In this document: positions 46,550 to 56,556 of the stretch, piece by piece
How positions within the stretch are numbered: position 1 is the stretch's first letter
Layout: each line of letters opens with the position of its first letter
Source: Gammaproteobacteria bacterium
GTDB lineage: Bacteria; Pseudomonadota; Gammaproteobacteria; SG8-11
Direction: 5' to 3'
DNA: 64,000 nucleotides
NCBI GenBank assembly: GCA_024641505.1
Contig: JAHECY010000001.1
Span: forward strand, 62,001 to 126,000
Notes under the pieces: generated by a model
What the model saw: only the letters and a program-made list of their open reading frames with translations
The model's database searches: none
Told to the model about the DNA's origin: nothing
Made by a program: the position numbers and the translations under genes

Positions 46550-49500
46550 TTATGGCCGTTCCTTGCTATAGAGCAGATCCACGCCACCGGTCTGGCCGGT
46601 TTCTCCCTGTAACTGCCAGTTTTTAATCAATTGGTATCGTAGCAAAACTGATTGACCGGATTCAAACAAACCCACGCCATAGCGTACATAAAGTCGAGGT
46701 GACAGATAAGTGCCAAGTACCAGCCAGGGTTGCTGGGTGTCGCTGCGGCTTTCCAGCCGAGCTTCCTCCAGACCGAACTGTTGGCCGATAATTTGCGCCA
46801 GATAGTCACCACCGGCTAGACCGGCGGTATGCGCCGCCTGCGACAGTGTCGCGCCTTCGCTTTGCGAAGCGCTGGCGATAGGTCGACCCAGGGTTAAATA
46901 AGAGAGAATTTCCGCTTCGTCCATGGGCGGGCGGGAAAACAGTGTTAGCACTGGAGCTCGCATCCTGCCACTGACTTTCACGCCGGTATCGATTTCCCCA
47001 ATGCTGCGTACCGCGGTAATATCGAGCGCAGGATTGTCTACGGGAGTATCGGCGAACAACAGTTTGCCTTGTTCCACCACCAGCTTACGATTGAACGCTT
47101 TGTAGGTGCTACCGGTAACGGAATGCAGTTCTCCGCTGGCGCGAGTGGGTTTGCCGGGTTCGTCTACCAACAGCAAATCACCGCCAATGCGACCGTCGAA
47201 GTCATAGCCGATAAAGCGTATGCTGTCATTGGCGCTGATCCGCAGATTACTGGTCAGGGTCCAGGCATCGGTTTCCGGGGCCGAACGTTCCTGGCCGACT
47301 ATAACCACGTCACCGGACGGCAGTAGCGCCTGGCGCATGTCCTGGGGTTCGATGCGGGCTTCGGGCACGTCTATCTGACCGTCGATATGGACATGACCGG
47401 GCTCAAGTTGACATGATAATTTTGGCGAAACTACGAGTCGTGCTTCCGGAATGCGCGCAATTTCAAAATCAGTTCCCGTGAGTGTAAAGCTGCTTTGCCA
47501 ATGCTTGACGCTATCGAGTAACAGAGAACCGGCAAGTGTTACCGCACCGGTGCCGGAGTGAGCCTCGCCTGAAATCGACAAACGGCGCGCGCCGGTACTG
47601 ACGGCGTTGATTTTCAACTGCGATAAGGTGACGCCGATTCTGGGAAGATTGACAGCGCCATCATACAGTTCCACGTTACCGGAGATTACCGGCGCCGCGA
47701 GCTTCCCATCCAGCGAAATATGTGCGTTCAGTCCACCCGACAGGTCCTTGACCTCCGGGATCATGGTTTCCATCCAGGAAAGTTGCTGCAGGGCCAGGTC
47801 TGATTTAATGCTGACGGTCTGGAGGGTCGCGTCAAATGGCCAGGCGGGCAGGGCAAAAAAGCGCGCATGTACTGATAAACTGCCATTACCTTGTAGTTGC
47901 GCTTGAGACTTGATATCGATTTTGCCAGGCACGGTACCGACGCTGATTATTTGGATACGGGAAAAATCCATGTGCAACGGAGATGAGCCTGGTGTCGAGT
48001 CAGACCAGGTGACGCCGCCATCAATAATACTGCCCTCGGCCTGCAAGTGCACCATTTGACCTTGATCTTGGGTAACGGCCAGCTGGCCGGAGAACGTTCC
48101 GGCAAGGTTCAAGAACTGAGGCAAAAAGGGTTGCCAGAGCTGGGATGGCAGCTGCCGGGCTTGCAGTGCCAGTGTCGCGAAATCACGCTGCCATTGCGCT
48201 GCGTCAAGGCACAAGTAGGCCGGTGCATTCTCCAGACATATGGCATGCGCCTTGAAGTCGTCTTTTGCCAGAGAAAATTCCGCTGGTTTCCGCAATTGCC
48301 ACTTGCCGGCGATTGGATCAACAATCGTCAGAACTTTTACCATGCCCCGCCATATCGCATCGCCATATGCGGCGTCAAATTCCAGGTTTAGAGACTGTTG
48401 CGCGGTTTGTAGTGCGATCACCGCGTGATGGTCCGACACTGGACCCTTGATATTGGCGTTCAGTGATCGAAACGAAAGGCTGCCGGCATGCAAACCTGTG
48501 ACTACTGCATAAGCGCCGATGTCGGCCTTGCCGCTCAGGTCCATATTGAGCGCCATGTCGATGTGCTCGGCGCCATATGACTTGAAGCGCAGCGCGTTAC
48601 CGTTAGTGGACAGGGTAATTATGGGAGTCGCGTGCGAGCCATGTATGCTGCCTTCCAATGAAATGCTGCCGGCGGCTTGTGTATGCAGCGTTGACAAATC
48701 GTCCGACCGCGCCTTCCATTGCATTGCAATATTGTTGGGGTCGATGTTACCAAGCATGGTTAGTATCGTGGTACCGGATTCCAGGTGCAGTGTCTCGATG
48801 CGCAGCGTGTCGTTGGCCAAAGTAAACGCCGCCCTGCCGGTAATGGGTTTGGCGCGTAATTTCCCCGTTATCTTCGGAATTGCGCCGGTAAAGTTGTATG
48901 CATTGCCTTCGAGGGAGCCCGACAATGTGCCCTGGGCGCTTACCATCGCGTCCCATTCGGGCCAATGGTCGGCGATTTTAAGTTTATCCGCCTGCCAATG
49001 GGAACGCCAACGCCAGCCGTCCTGGTGGGTGATGATGGCATCGCCGGTAACGCGACCTGCAAGCATAATGCCGGTGATTCGAGGTAGCGACAGTTTCTCC
49101 AGGTTACCTGTGCCACTGCCGATCCAATGCATGGCGGGCAGTTCCTGACCACCCAATTCCAGATCAAAATCGGTACGATACAGCGCACTGGTGCCGCTGA
49201 CGACAAGGGTTCCCTGAGCGCTGGTGATTTGGGATTTGACAGGTCCGTGCAAGTCACGCCAGGCGATGTTGACGTCAAATACGGGTTGCTGTTGCAGGTG
49301 AATGCTGCCCGTTGCAGTCGCCGTGCCAGGGTGACCGCGAAAACTCAGTGCCATTTCCCGCAAGGTAATGAGTTGGTCGGAATAATTCAGGCTCCAGGCA
49401 GCGGTAATGGTATCCCAGTCCGGTATGGTAGTGTCGAAATGGCCGCGCGCATCGAATTGGTCAAAATCGCCTGTGGCGTTTACCGAAATATCAGCTACCG

Positions 49501-50308
49501 TGGTCGCCCCGAGAATGGGTGCGCTGAGCGCGGGCGGTAAGGAGTCGATATTGGCGGCCAAACGCCAATGGGTGGTTGAGTCGATGTCGATGATTTCCAA
49601 TAGGGCGTGCGCGGGCGCAGGCGATGTTAAATTCTGTTCCAACAGCAACCGGTCGAGGTCGCCTGACAGGCTGCCGTGGCCGTCAAGCGCTGGTGTGTCA
49701 AGTGTGGATTGCCAGTGCCAGGACGTGTCCAGGTGTAAAGGAAATCTATCGCTGAGTGTGATGGTGCCGTGGCTGGACAATTGTCCCATGGCATGTGTCA
49801 ACTGCAAGTCGTACAACTGCAAAATATCACCGAACCAATCCAGACGCAGTTTTAAAGATGCCACTTTGACCGGCTGGGCAGTGGCCGGGGAGTGTACGGT
49901 AATATCGGTAAATTCGACATGATTTGCGCTAATCCGCAATGGCGCCAAGTAACTGTGTACAGTGCGTGCTGAGGTAGCGGACGCTGGAGTCAACGCTTTC
50001 ACATCAATTCCCGCGGCGGACAATTTATCGATATGCATATTCCCGGTGAGCAGCGCCATTGCACGCCAGTCGAGTTCCATGCGGTCAATTTTCACGTTCA
50101 TTGCATCGTCTTGATACTCCAATCCATGGATGAATATTGGACCGGCAAGTCTGCCCTGTACTTGTCCGATCGTCACTGTGCCGGGTGCCATATCAGTGGC
50201 CAGCGCTACGGTCCATTGCAGGCCATAGGGTGTGTAAAGCGCCAGGACGCTCATCGTCGACAACAGAATCGCGCAAAGGCCCAGACCAATCAGAAACAGC
50301 CGTTTCAT
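46550..50308 (-). CDS. tamB: Translocation and assembly module subunit TamB
   Basis: 1252 residues from the ATG at 50306-50308, which overlaps the tamA stop (ATGA). An N-terminal membrane anchor (LFLIGLGLCAILLSTMSVLAL) is followed by a very long periplasmic beta-rich body and the C-terminal DUF490/TamB domain (YGVGLFESGQSVLLRYQLIKNWQLQGE lies at its end). TamB spans the periplasm and works with TamA in outer-membrane protein insertion; AsmA-like proteins of this type are also linked to phospholipid transport. Confidence 0.93.
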   Translation of the reverse strand: MKRLFLIGLGLCAILLSTMSVLALYTPYGLQWTVALATDMAPGTVTIGQVQGRLAGPIFIHGLEYQDDAMNVKIDRMELDWRAMALLTGNMHIDKLSAAGIDVKALTPASATSARTVHSYLAPLRISANHVEFTDITVHSPATAQPVKVASLKLRLDWFGDILQLYDLQLTHAMGQLSSHGTITLSDRFPLHLDTSWHWQSTLDTPALDGHGSLSGDLDRLLLEQNLTSPAPAHALLEIIDIDSTTHWRLAANIDSLPPALSAPILGATTVADISVNATGDFDQFDARGHFDTTIPDWDTITAAWSLNYSDQLITLREMALSFRGHPGTATATGSIHLQQQPVFDVNIAWRDLHGPVKSQITSAQGTLVVSGTSALYRTDFDLELGGQELPAMHWIGSGTGNLEKLSLPRITGIMLAGRVTGDAIITHQDGWRWRSHWQADKLKIADHWPEWDAMVSAQGTLSGSLEGNAYNFTGAIPKITGKLRAKPITGRAAFTLANDTLRIETLHLESGTTILTMLGNIDPNNIAMQWKARSDDLSTLHTQAAGSISLEGSIHGSHATPIITLSTNGNALRFKSYGAEHIDMALNMDLSGKADIGAYAVVTGLHAGSLSFRSLNANIKGPVSDHHAVIALQTAQQSLNLEFDAAYGDAIWRGMVKVLTIVDPIAGKWQLRKPAEFSLAKDDFKAHAICLENAPAYLCLDAAQWQRDFATLALQARQLPSQLWQPFLPQFLNLAGTFSGQLAVTQDQGQMVHLQAEGSIIDGGVTWSDSTPGSSPLHMDFSRIQIISVGTVPGKIDIKSQAQLQGNGSLSVHARFFALPAWPFDATLQTVSIKSDLALQQLSWMETMIPEVKDLSGGLNAHISLDGKLAAPVISGNVELYDGAVNLPRIGVTLSQLKINAVSTGARRLSISGEAHSGTGAVTLAGSLLLDSVKHWQSSFTLTGTDFEIARIPEARLVVSPKLSCQLEPGHVHIDGQIDVPEARIEPQDMRQALLPSGDVVIVGQERSAPETDAWTLTSNLRISANDSIRFIGYDFDGRIGGDLLLVDEPGKPTRASGELHSVTGSTYKAFNRKLVVEQGKLLFADTPVDNPALDITAVRSIGEIDTGVKVSGRMRAPVLTLFSRPPMDEAEILSYLTLGRPIASASQSEGATLSQAAHTAGLAGGDYLAQIIGQQFGLEEARLESRSDTQQPWLVLGTYLSPRLYVRYGVGLFESGQSVLLRYQLIKNWQLQGETGQTGGVDLLYSKERP

Positions 50309-52068
50309 AAATCCGGACCCAATGTCAGGTGTATACGCCATGGATCATCGGTGCGTTGTAATGCCTGTGCCAGATCGAGACGCAACCAGCCAAAAGGCAA
50401 TTTGCGACGGATTCCCAGGCCACGACTGGTTTTGAACGGGTGGGGATTTTCGTGATAGGCATTACCGGCGTCAAAAAAGACTGCGCCACTCCACTGCGCC
50501 GATATGAATTGCTCGTATTCCACGCTGGTTACCAACAGCGATTCGCCACCAACGACGATGTCGGAGGCGTCTCTTGGTCCGATGCTTTTGTAAGCATAAC
50601 CGCGCACGCTGTAATCACCACCGGCAAAGAACCGAATGGTGGGGGGCAGTTCCGAGAACTGCCGTGTCCGGGTGGCGCCGATATCGACGCGGGTGATGAA
50701 GCGACCCATGGGTACGCCATATATATACTTGCCGGCGATGCGACCTTGAACAAAGTTTGCGTCCGAAAGCAGGTTTTCGCGGGCGCCCCTCAACTCAACG
50801 TTGAAACGCACCCCCTGATCGACATGCAGGGTATCGTCACCGGCCAGGTAGCTGAATGCCAGACCGGGCATAAAGAGTTGTGAAATACCCTGGTCCAAAC
50901 CAATGTCGAAATCTTCCAGTTGGTAAGTTAAAGTATAACGGCGTTGCCAGGAATTCTTGACGTGTTCGTCGGCAATCTCCATGAGCTGTGTTCTGCGCTT
51001 TGCTCGGTTTAGATGCTCGATACTGTATTCGGCGCGTCCAACAATGCGGTCGCTGCGCGGCCGGGTCAACGGCACGATATATTTGGCGCCGACACTGCTT
51101 TGACTTTGCGAGGCTTTCAAATCTGCGGAAAAATGGTGGCCCTGAGTATTCAAGAAGCGTTGTTCCCAGTTGAGGGAGCCGCGTGGCCCGGTATCCGTGC
51201 CATAACCAAAACCAATGGCATAGCGAGTGCGGTTCCGCATGGATAAAGCGACAGTGATCGGAACTTGTTGGCCAGTCACAAGCTGACGCTCGATTCTGAT
51301 GTCGACAGTAGCGAAATAATCGCTCTTGCTTAGAGCATCCTGCAAATCCAGAAGCAGTGCGGAGTCGAACGGTTCACCGGTTCCAAAGGTAATAAATCTG
51401 CGAACCATGGCTTCATTCAGTGCGATGTCTCCCGTGATACGGATTTCGCCAAATTGATAACGTATGCCGGTGCTAAAAGTAAGCGCGACCTGAGCCTGAT
51501 ATCCGGGAAGATCAATGAGTACTTCGTGTTCGGAAAAACGCGCGTCAAAATACCCGATACTGTCAGCGGCGCGCAGCAATGCGCTCTTTATCCTTTCGTA
51601 TTCGGCATGAAGAAACGGTTCACCAACCTTAAGCTGCGATTGACTCAGAATGTTGGTGAACATGATCTCATTAGCGCCAGGTCCCGCCAACTGCAGATTT
51701 AAAGACGCTATGGGCAATCGCGGGCCCGAATCGATTTGATACCGGGCATGCCAGCGCTCCTGGTCCTGGGAGAGTTCGCTGGTTATGTGGGGTCGGTAGT
51801 AGGCAAAAGGCTCCAAGGCGTGCCGAATTTCGGTTTCGGCTTTTTCATGCAGGCGATTGATGCGGCCAGCGGTCAGATCTGGATGGTCGCGTTGCTGATA
51901 TATGCTCAACAGCAAGACAACGTTTTCCCTGAGCTCGCCATCGATTCCTTCGACAGTTACCTCCACCTTGGGCTGCGCCGCAGCGGTGCTGATGGTAACT
52001 CCCAGAATGAAAGCTGTGCTTATGAGGCGGAACAACACGAAAACATCCTGTAGTGGTCGGACAGGCAT
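50305..52068 (-). CDS. tamA: Translocation and assembly module subunit TamA
   Basis: 587 residues from the ATG at 52066-52068, chosen because a signal peptide follows (LFRLISTAFILGVTISTAAAQ); the frame extends to 52149. About 230 residues of POTRA repeats (VEGIDGELRENV at the start, FGEIRITGDIALNEAM in the third) precede a BamA-type 16-strand barrel, with the conserved lid-loop motif as FAGGDYSVRGY. Omp85-family outer-membrane protein that assembles barrel proteins with TamB. Confidence 0.94.
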   Translation of the reverse strand: MPVRPLQDVFVLFRLISTAFILGVTISTAAAQPKVEVTVEGIDGELRENVVLLLSIYQQRDHPDLTAGRINRLHEKAETEIRHALEPFAYYRPHITSELSQDQERWHARYQIDSGPRLPIASLNLQLAGPGANEIMFTNILSQSQLKVGEPFLHAEYERIKSALLRAADSIGYFDARFSEHEVLIDLPGYQAQVALTFSTGIRYQFGEIRITGDIALNEAMVRRFITFGTGEPFDSALLLDLQDALSKSDYFATVDIRIERQLVTGQQVPITVALSMRNRTRYAIGFGYGTDTGPRGSLNWEQRFLNTQGHHFSADLKASQSQSSVGAKYIVPLTRPRSDRIVGRAEYSIEHLNRAKRRTQLMEIADEHVKNSWQRRYTLTYQLEDFDIGLDQGISQLFMPGLAFSYLAGDDTLHVDQGVRFNVELRGARENLLSDANFVQGRIAGKYIYGVPMGRFITRVDIGATRTRQFSELPPTIRFFAGGDYSVRGYAYKSIGPRDASDIVVGGESLLVTSVEYEQFISAQWSGAVFFDAGNAYHENPHPFKTSRGLGIRRKLPFGWLRLDLAQALQRTDDPWRIHLTLGPDL

Positions 52069-52161
52069 GGCATGCCTGGCGTGATGTGTGTTCGCACGAT
52101 GATATACTTTTTCAGTTCGGGCTGCCATGCGGCAGTAAAAAAATACCAATAATACAAGTGG

Positions 52162-53382
52162 TTACGGCATTAATGCCGATTCCACCAGTTCGATCCAATG
52201 GCGCACCGGGCGGTCCAGGTCGCCGGCTAGATGCAGCTGGCAGCCGACATTGGCGGTTGCAATCAGTTGCGGCTGGTGCTGGGTGAGGGCGGCGACCTTG
52301 TTGGCAAGCAAACGTTGTGAAAGCTCCGGTTGCAGCAGTGAATAGGTGCCCGAGGATCCGCAGCAAAGATGAGCGTCCGCCACCGGTACCAGCGTATATC
52401 CAAGATCGGAGAGTATATTTTCCACGACGCCGTTCAGTCGCAGGCCGTGTTGTAGCGTGCACGGGCTGTGAAACGCAACGCGTGGCAGAGAACCGTTGAC
52501 TTTATGTCGGGTGCTGAGCTCCGGGCGCAATACTTCGCAGATGTCACGCGTTAACTCGGTGACGCGCGCGGCTTTACCAGCATACGCGGTATCATGACGC
52601 AACAAATAGGCGTATTCCTTTACCATAACACCGCAACCGCTGGCGGTGACGATGATGGCTTCAACTCCCTGTTCGATCAGGGGCCACCAAGCATCAATAT
52701 TTTTTCGGATCAGTGTAAGCGCGTGCTCCGGTGCGTCAAGGTGCTGGCTGACGGCGCCACAGCAACCGGCTGACGGCGCTAGCAGCGTCTGGATGCCCAG
52801 TTTATCGAGCACTCTGGTGGCGGCATCGTTGGTATTGGGGGTCGTGACGCTTTGAACGCATCCTTGTAGAATCAACATTTTGCGTTGGTGGCTGCGCGTG
52901 GGCCAGTTACCGGGTTTCTGTACCGGCGGCAATTTGATGCGCAACGTTGCCGGCAGGAAAGGACGCAAGCGTCGGCCTAAATACAGCAGCGCGCGAAAAC
53001 GCCACGCGTAGGGTAAAATACGCCGTAACAGATGGCGCTGTAACCTTGTGATCGGACTACGTGGCACCAACTGCGCGACGATGTTGCGGCCAATATCCAC
53101 AAGTCGGCCATACTTGACGCCGGACGGGCAGGTGGTTTCGCACGCGCGGCAGGTCAGGCAACGGTCCAAATGCAACTGGGTCCTGGCGGATACTGGTGCC
53201 CCTTCCAATACCTGTTTGATGAGATAAATTCGGCCGCGCGGACTGTCCAGTTCATCGTTTAGCAGTTGATAAGTAGGGCAGGTTGCCGCGCAAAATCCGC
53301 AATGCACGCATGAGCGCAGGATTTGATCCGCCTCCTGTCCATCGGCGGTATTTCGATATTTGTCACTGATATGTGTTTGCAT
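52162..53382 (-). CDS. glcF: Glycolate oxidase iron-sulfur subunit
   Basis: 406 residues from the ATG at 53380-53382; a longer frame to 53424 is less like the family N-terminus. Two 4Fe-4S motifs (CVHCGFCAATCP and CLTCRACETTCP) and two CCG domains (GCCGAVSQHLD and LCCGSSGTYS). It passes electrons from glycolate oxidation by GlcD to quinone. glcD lies 110 bp upstream on the same strand and no glcE lies between. Confidence 0.93.
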   Translation of the reverse strand: MQTHISDKYRNTADGQEADQILRSCVHCGFCAATCPTYQLLNDELDSPRGRIYLIKQVLEGAPVSARTQLHLDRCLTCRACETTCPSGVKYGRLVDIGRNIVAQLVPRSPITRLQRHLLRRILPYAWRFRALLYLGRRLRPFLPATLRIKLPPVQKPGNWPTRSHQRKMLILQGCVQSVTTPNTNDAATRVLDKLGIQTLLAPSAGCCGAVSQHLDAPEHALTLIRKNIDAWWPLIEQGVEAIIVTASGCGVMVKEYAYLLRHDTAYAGKAARVTELTRDICEVLRPELSTRHKVNGSLPRVAFHSPCTLQHGLRLNGVVENILSDLGYTLVPVADAHLCCGSSGTYSLLQPELSQRLLANKVAALTQHQPQLIATANVGCQLHLAGDLDRPVRHWIELVESALMP

Positions 53383-53492
53383 GGCAATTATTGGTAATGC
53401 TTTGGATGCGGCATATCGCGCCATTCATGCCGGGTTCGACACGGTTCCACGTAATAAATCGACGGGAGCTTGAGATCGGCATATTAACAGTC

Positions 53493-54983
53493 TCAAAAAC
53501 GTTCCAGTTCCGGGAAGGGGATCTGGTTACCGTGCACATGCATGGCGCCGAATTCGGCGCAACGATGCAATGTCGGCACCGCCTTGCCAGGATTGAGCAA
53601 ACCTTGCGGGTCAAATGCGTGTTTCACCGCGTGAAATTGCTCCAGTTCCGGAGTATGGAACTGGAAGCACATTTGATTGATTTTTTCCATGCCCACGCCG
53701 TGTTCACCGGTGATGGTTCCGCCCACCTTGATGCATAATTCAAGAATACGATTGCCCAATTCCTCGGTGCGCTCCAGTGCGCCCGGCTGATTGGCGTCAT
53801 AAAGAATCAATGGATGCAGGTTACCGTCGCCGGCGTGAAAAACGTTAGCAACGGGTAGTTGATAGGTGGCGGACAGATCCGCAATAGTCTTCAGGACTTC
53901 CGGCAGGTGCTTGCGTGGAATAGTACCGTCCATGCAGTAATAATCCGGTGCCAGGCGACCCACTGCGGGAAAGGCCGCTTTTCTCCCCTTCCACAAGGTC
54001 ATCCGTTCCGCTTCGTCCTTGGCCGTGCGTACTTCCGTGGCGCCGCTCGCCCTGAGAATATTTCGTACCACAAGAATTTGTTCCGAAACCTCTTCATTAC
54101 CACCGTCCACCTCGCATAACAGAATCGCTTGGGCGGCGCGTGGGTAACCGGCATGTACAAAATCCTCGGCGGCCTGAATTGCCAGGTGATCCATCATTTC
54201 CAGTCCGGCGGGAATAATCCCGGCGGCGATAATATTGCCGACCGCAGCGCCTGCCTTGGCAATGTCGTCAAAAGCCGCGAGCATGACCTGGGCGCGCTCG
54301 GGAACCGGCAACAGCTTTACCGTAACTTCAACAATGATTCCAAGCATGCCTTCGGATCCCGTTAACAACGCCAGCAGATCCAGGCCAGGGGCGTCCAAGC
54401 CGCCACTGCCCAGTGTCAGCAGGTCGCCCTGCATGGTAACCAGTTTGAGCTGATGAATATTATGAACGGTCAATCCATACTTCAAGCAATGGACACCGCC
54501 GGAGTTCTCCGCAACATTGCCACCGATAGTGCAGGCGATTTGTGACGAGGGGTCCGGTGCATAATATAAACCGTAGGCAGCCACCGCCTGGGAAATTGCA
54601 AGATTGCGTACTCCCGGTTGCACACAGGCGGTTCGACGTTGGCTATTGATATCCAGAATGTTATTGAATTTGGCCAGGCTCAGCAGGATGCCGTGTGCGT
54701 GGGGCAGTGCACCTCCCGATAATCCAGTGCCTGCGCCACGGGCGACCACCGGGATATCGAGGTCGCTGCATAAATGCATGATCGCCTGTATCTGGTCGAC
54801 AGTGTTCGGCAATACCACCGCACGTGGTATTGCGCGATATGCGGAGAGTCCGTCACACTCATAGGGTCGAAGGTCTTCGCCGTCGAAGAGCACCGAGTCA
54901 GCTCCGGCGATGCTCGTCAATTTGTCGATCAAGTCCGGGAGGGATATGGTATTTTGATGTGGAGACTGTGCCTTGGGTAACAT
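53493..54983 (-). CDS. glcD: Glycolate oxidase FAD-linked subunit
   Basis: 496 residues. FAD-binding PCMH domain with VVARGAGTGLSGGALPHAHG and PDPSSQIACTIGGNVAENSGG, then a C-terminal FAD-oxidase domain with VFHAGDGNLHP and TGEHGVGMEK. It oxidises glycolate to glyoxylate. It probably forms one operon with glcF. The gap 54984-55396 upstream (413 bp) contains no gene that I can support. Confidence 0.94.
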   Translation of the reverse strand: MLPKAQSPHQNTISLPDLIDKLTSIAGADSVLFDGEDLRPYECDGLSAYRAIPRAVVLPNTVDQIQAIMHLCSDLDIPVVARGAGTGLSGGALPHAHGILLSLAKFNNILDINSQRRTACVQPGVRNLAISQAVAAYGLYYAPDPSSQIACTIGGNVAENSGGVHCLKYGLTVHNIHQLKLVTMQGDLLTLGSGGLDAPGLDLLALLTGSEGMLGIIVEVTVKLLPVPERAQVMLAAFDDIAKAGAAVGNIIAAGIIPAGLEMMDHLAIQAAEDFVHAGYPRAAQAILLCEVDGGNEEVSEQILVVRNILRASGATEVRTAKDEAERMTLWKGRKAAFPAVGRLAPDYYCMDGTIPRKHLPEVLKTIADLSATYQLPVANVFHAGDGNLHPLILYDANQPGALERTEELGNRILELCIKVGGTITGEHGVGMEKINQMCFQFHTPELEQFHAVKHAFDPQGLLNPGKAVPTLHRCAEFGAMHVHGNQIPFPELERF

Positions 54984-55396
54984 GCAAGACCTGATCTATG
55001 CAATGAATTTATCGGGTATGTGACTGCTATCATGCTGGATGACCGATGCGCAGTCCAGTTTCCCGCCACAAATATTTAATTACGCCCGACCCCATCGAAT
55101 CGCGTCCGAAAAGTGCGCAAGAATACTTATCGTGTCTCCTTGGTGTCTTTGTGTTTTGGCGAATGTGATCTTGTGGTTGGCGCATGGAAATTCATGCAAG
55201 GTGTTGCTGGCTGGCAGTAGCCAGACGGCGTTTATATTTTACATAACGTCTTTATTTCGCTGACCACCTTGATTATGGCAAGCCGATCGAGTGATATTGC
55301 TACCACCAGCTGAATATCATGGTATTTTATGAGCTCGGGCACGGACCGTGCGAAACTGCCTCGAAAATCTACGACAATCACTTATAGGGGGTACAG

Positions 55397-56455
55397 ATGC
55401 TGCGATGTAATAAGATAATCATGTGGGCATTACCGGTACTTGGGACCGCGTTAATGAGCATGGGAAGCGCGCAAGCTGAAGAGGACCGGGCGATCAGTGA
55501 AGTAGAAGGACCGTTATCAGTTATGGTGTTGGGTTCCGGGGGGCCGATGGCCACGGCCAGCGGACGTGCCAGCGCCGGTTACCTGGTATTCGTGGAAGGG
55601 CAACCGCGCATCTTGATGGATGTGGGGGGCGGTACTTATGCCAGAATTGCGGAAAGCGGCGTCAATCTCAAAGATCTGGATATCGTTCTGCTCAGTCACC
55701 TGCATGTGGATCATACTGCCGATCTGTCCGCAGTGTTAAAAACCGTCTATTTCCATAACCGCAGCGCCAATGTGAAATTTCCCCCGGGTCGCACCGCGCC
55801 GGTCCGGGTGTTCGGACCGGGTGCCAACGGCGTACCTTTCCCGGCGGCGGTAAATCCAGATGCTACGGTTGCCCAATATCCGGGATCCTCTGAATACATT
55901 GCCGATCATTACGATGTCAATCGGGGTGTGGAACGGTACCTCAATGTGTTTACCCGGGCTATCAGCGGTGGCATCTTTAAATATGAGACTACCGATGTCG
56001 CGCCGAATTTTAAAGCCTACAACCCTACAACGATTTATGACACGGATGGGCTGACCATTAAAGCGGTCGGCGTCAATCATGGACCGGTGCCGGCGCTCGC
56101 TTTTCGGATTGAATATAAAGGCAGGAGTATCGTGTATTCCGGCGATACCAGTTCCGTGGGTGGTAATATGCCGGCGTTGGCCAACGCTGCGGATTTGTTG
56201 ATTTACGATACCGCGATCATGGACGACGCACCGGCCGGACCGAATGATGCCATATTTTTCGCCTTACACACCACACCTACACGCCTGGGGCAAGTTGCCG
56301 CCATGGCAAATCCGCGTAAGGTAGTATTGTCCCATCTCACACCGATAACGGAGCCGCATTTGGATGAAGTGAAGGCGTTGATTCAAGCGCAGGGATATTC
56401 AGGGAGAATTAGTGTGGCGCACGACCTCAAGGTTTACAATCTGGAAGCACACTGA
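55397..56455 (+). CDS. Exported metallo-beta-lactamase-fold hydrolase
   Basis: 352 residues. Signal peptide (LPVLGTALMSMGSAQAEE), so periplasmic or secreted. The zinc motif HxHxDH is present as SHLHVDHTAD, with later ligands in VNHGPVPALAF, YSGDTS and LSHLTP. The GSGGP...ASAGYLV start and overall layout resemble RNase Z/arylsulfatase-type (AtsA-like) hydrolases. GGGGG precedes the ATG closely (ATAGGGGGTACAG). Substrate unknown. It converges on the rhodanese gene across a shared terminator. Confidence 0.85.
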   Translation: MLRCNKIIMWALPVLGTALMSMGSAQAEEDRAISEVEGPLSVMVLGSGGPMATASGRASAGYLVFVEGQPRILMDVGGGTYARIAESGVNLKDLDIVLLSHLHVDHTADLSAVLKTVYFHNRSANVKFPPGRTAPVRVFGPGANGVPFPAAVNPDATVAQYPGSSEYIADHYDVNRGVERYLNVFTRAISGGIFKYETTDVAPNFKAYNPTTIYDTDGLTIKAVGVNHGPVPALAFRIEYKGRSIVYSGDTSSVGGNMPALANAADLLIYDTAIMDDAPAGPNDAIFFALHTTPTRLGQVAAMANPRKVVLSHLTPITEPHLDEVKALIQAQGYSGRISVAHDLKVYNLEAH

Positions 56456-56501
56456 CAAAATCCGGCGGTTGCCGTCCGGCAGTGGCTGATTTTCCGGTCA
56501 T

Positions 56502-56539
56502 AAAAAAACCAGGTGTCGTTGAATGACACCTGGTTTTTT
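56502..56539. terminator. Bidirectional intrinsic terminator
   Basis: A 9-bp perfect stem CCAGGTGTC (56509-56517) / GACACCTGG (56525-56533) with a 7-nt loop, flanked by seven A on the left (56502-56508) and six T on the right (56534-56539). It works as an intrinsic terminator for both convergent genes. Confidence 0.95.
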
Positions 56540-56556
56540 ATTCACCTTAGTTCCGG

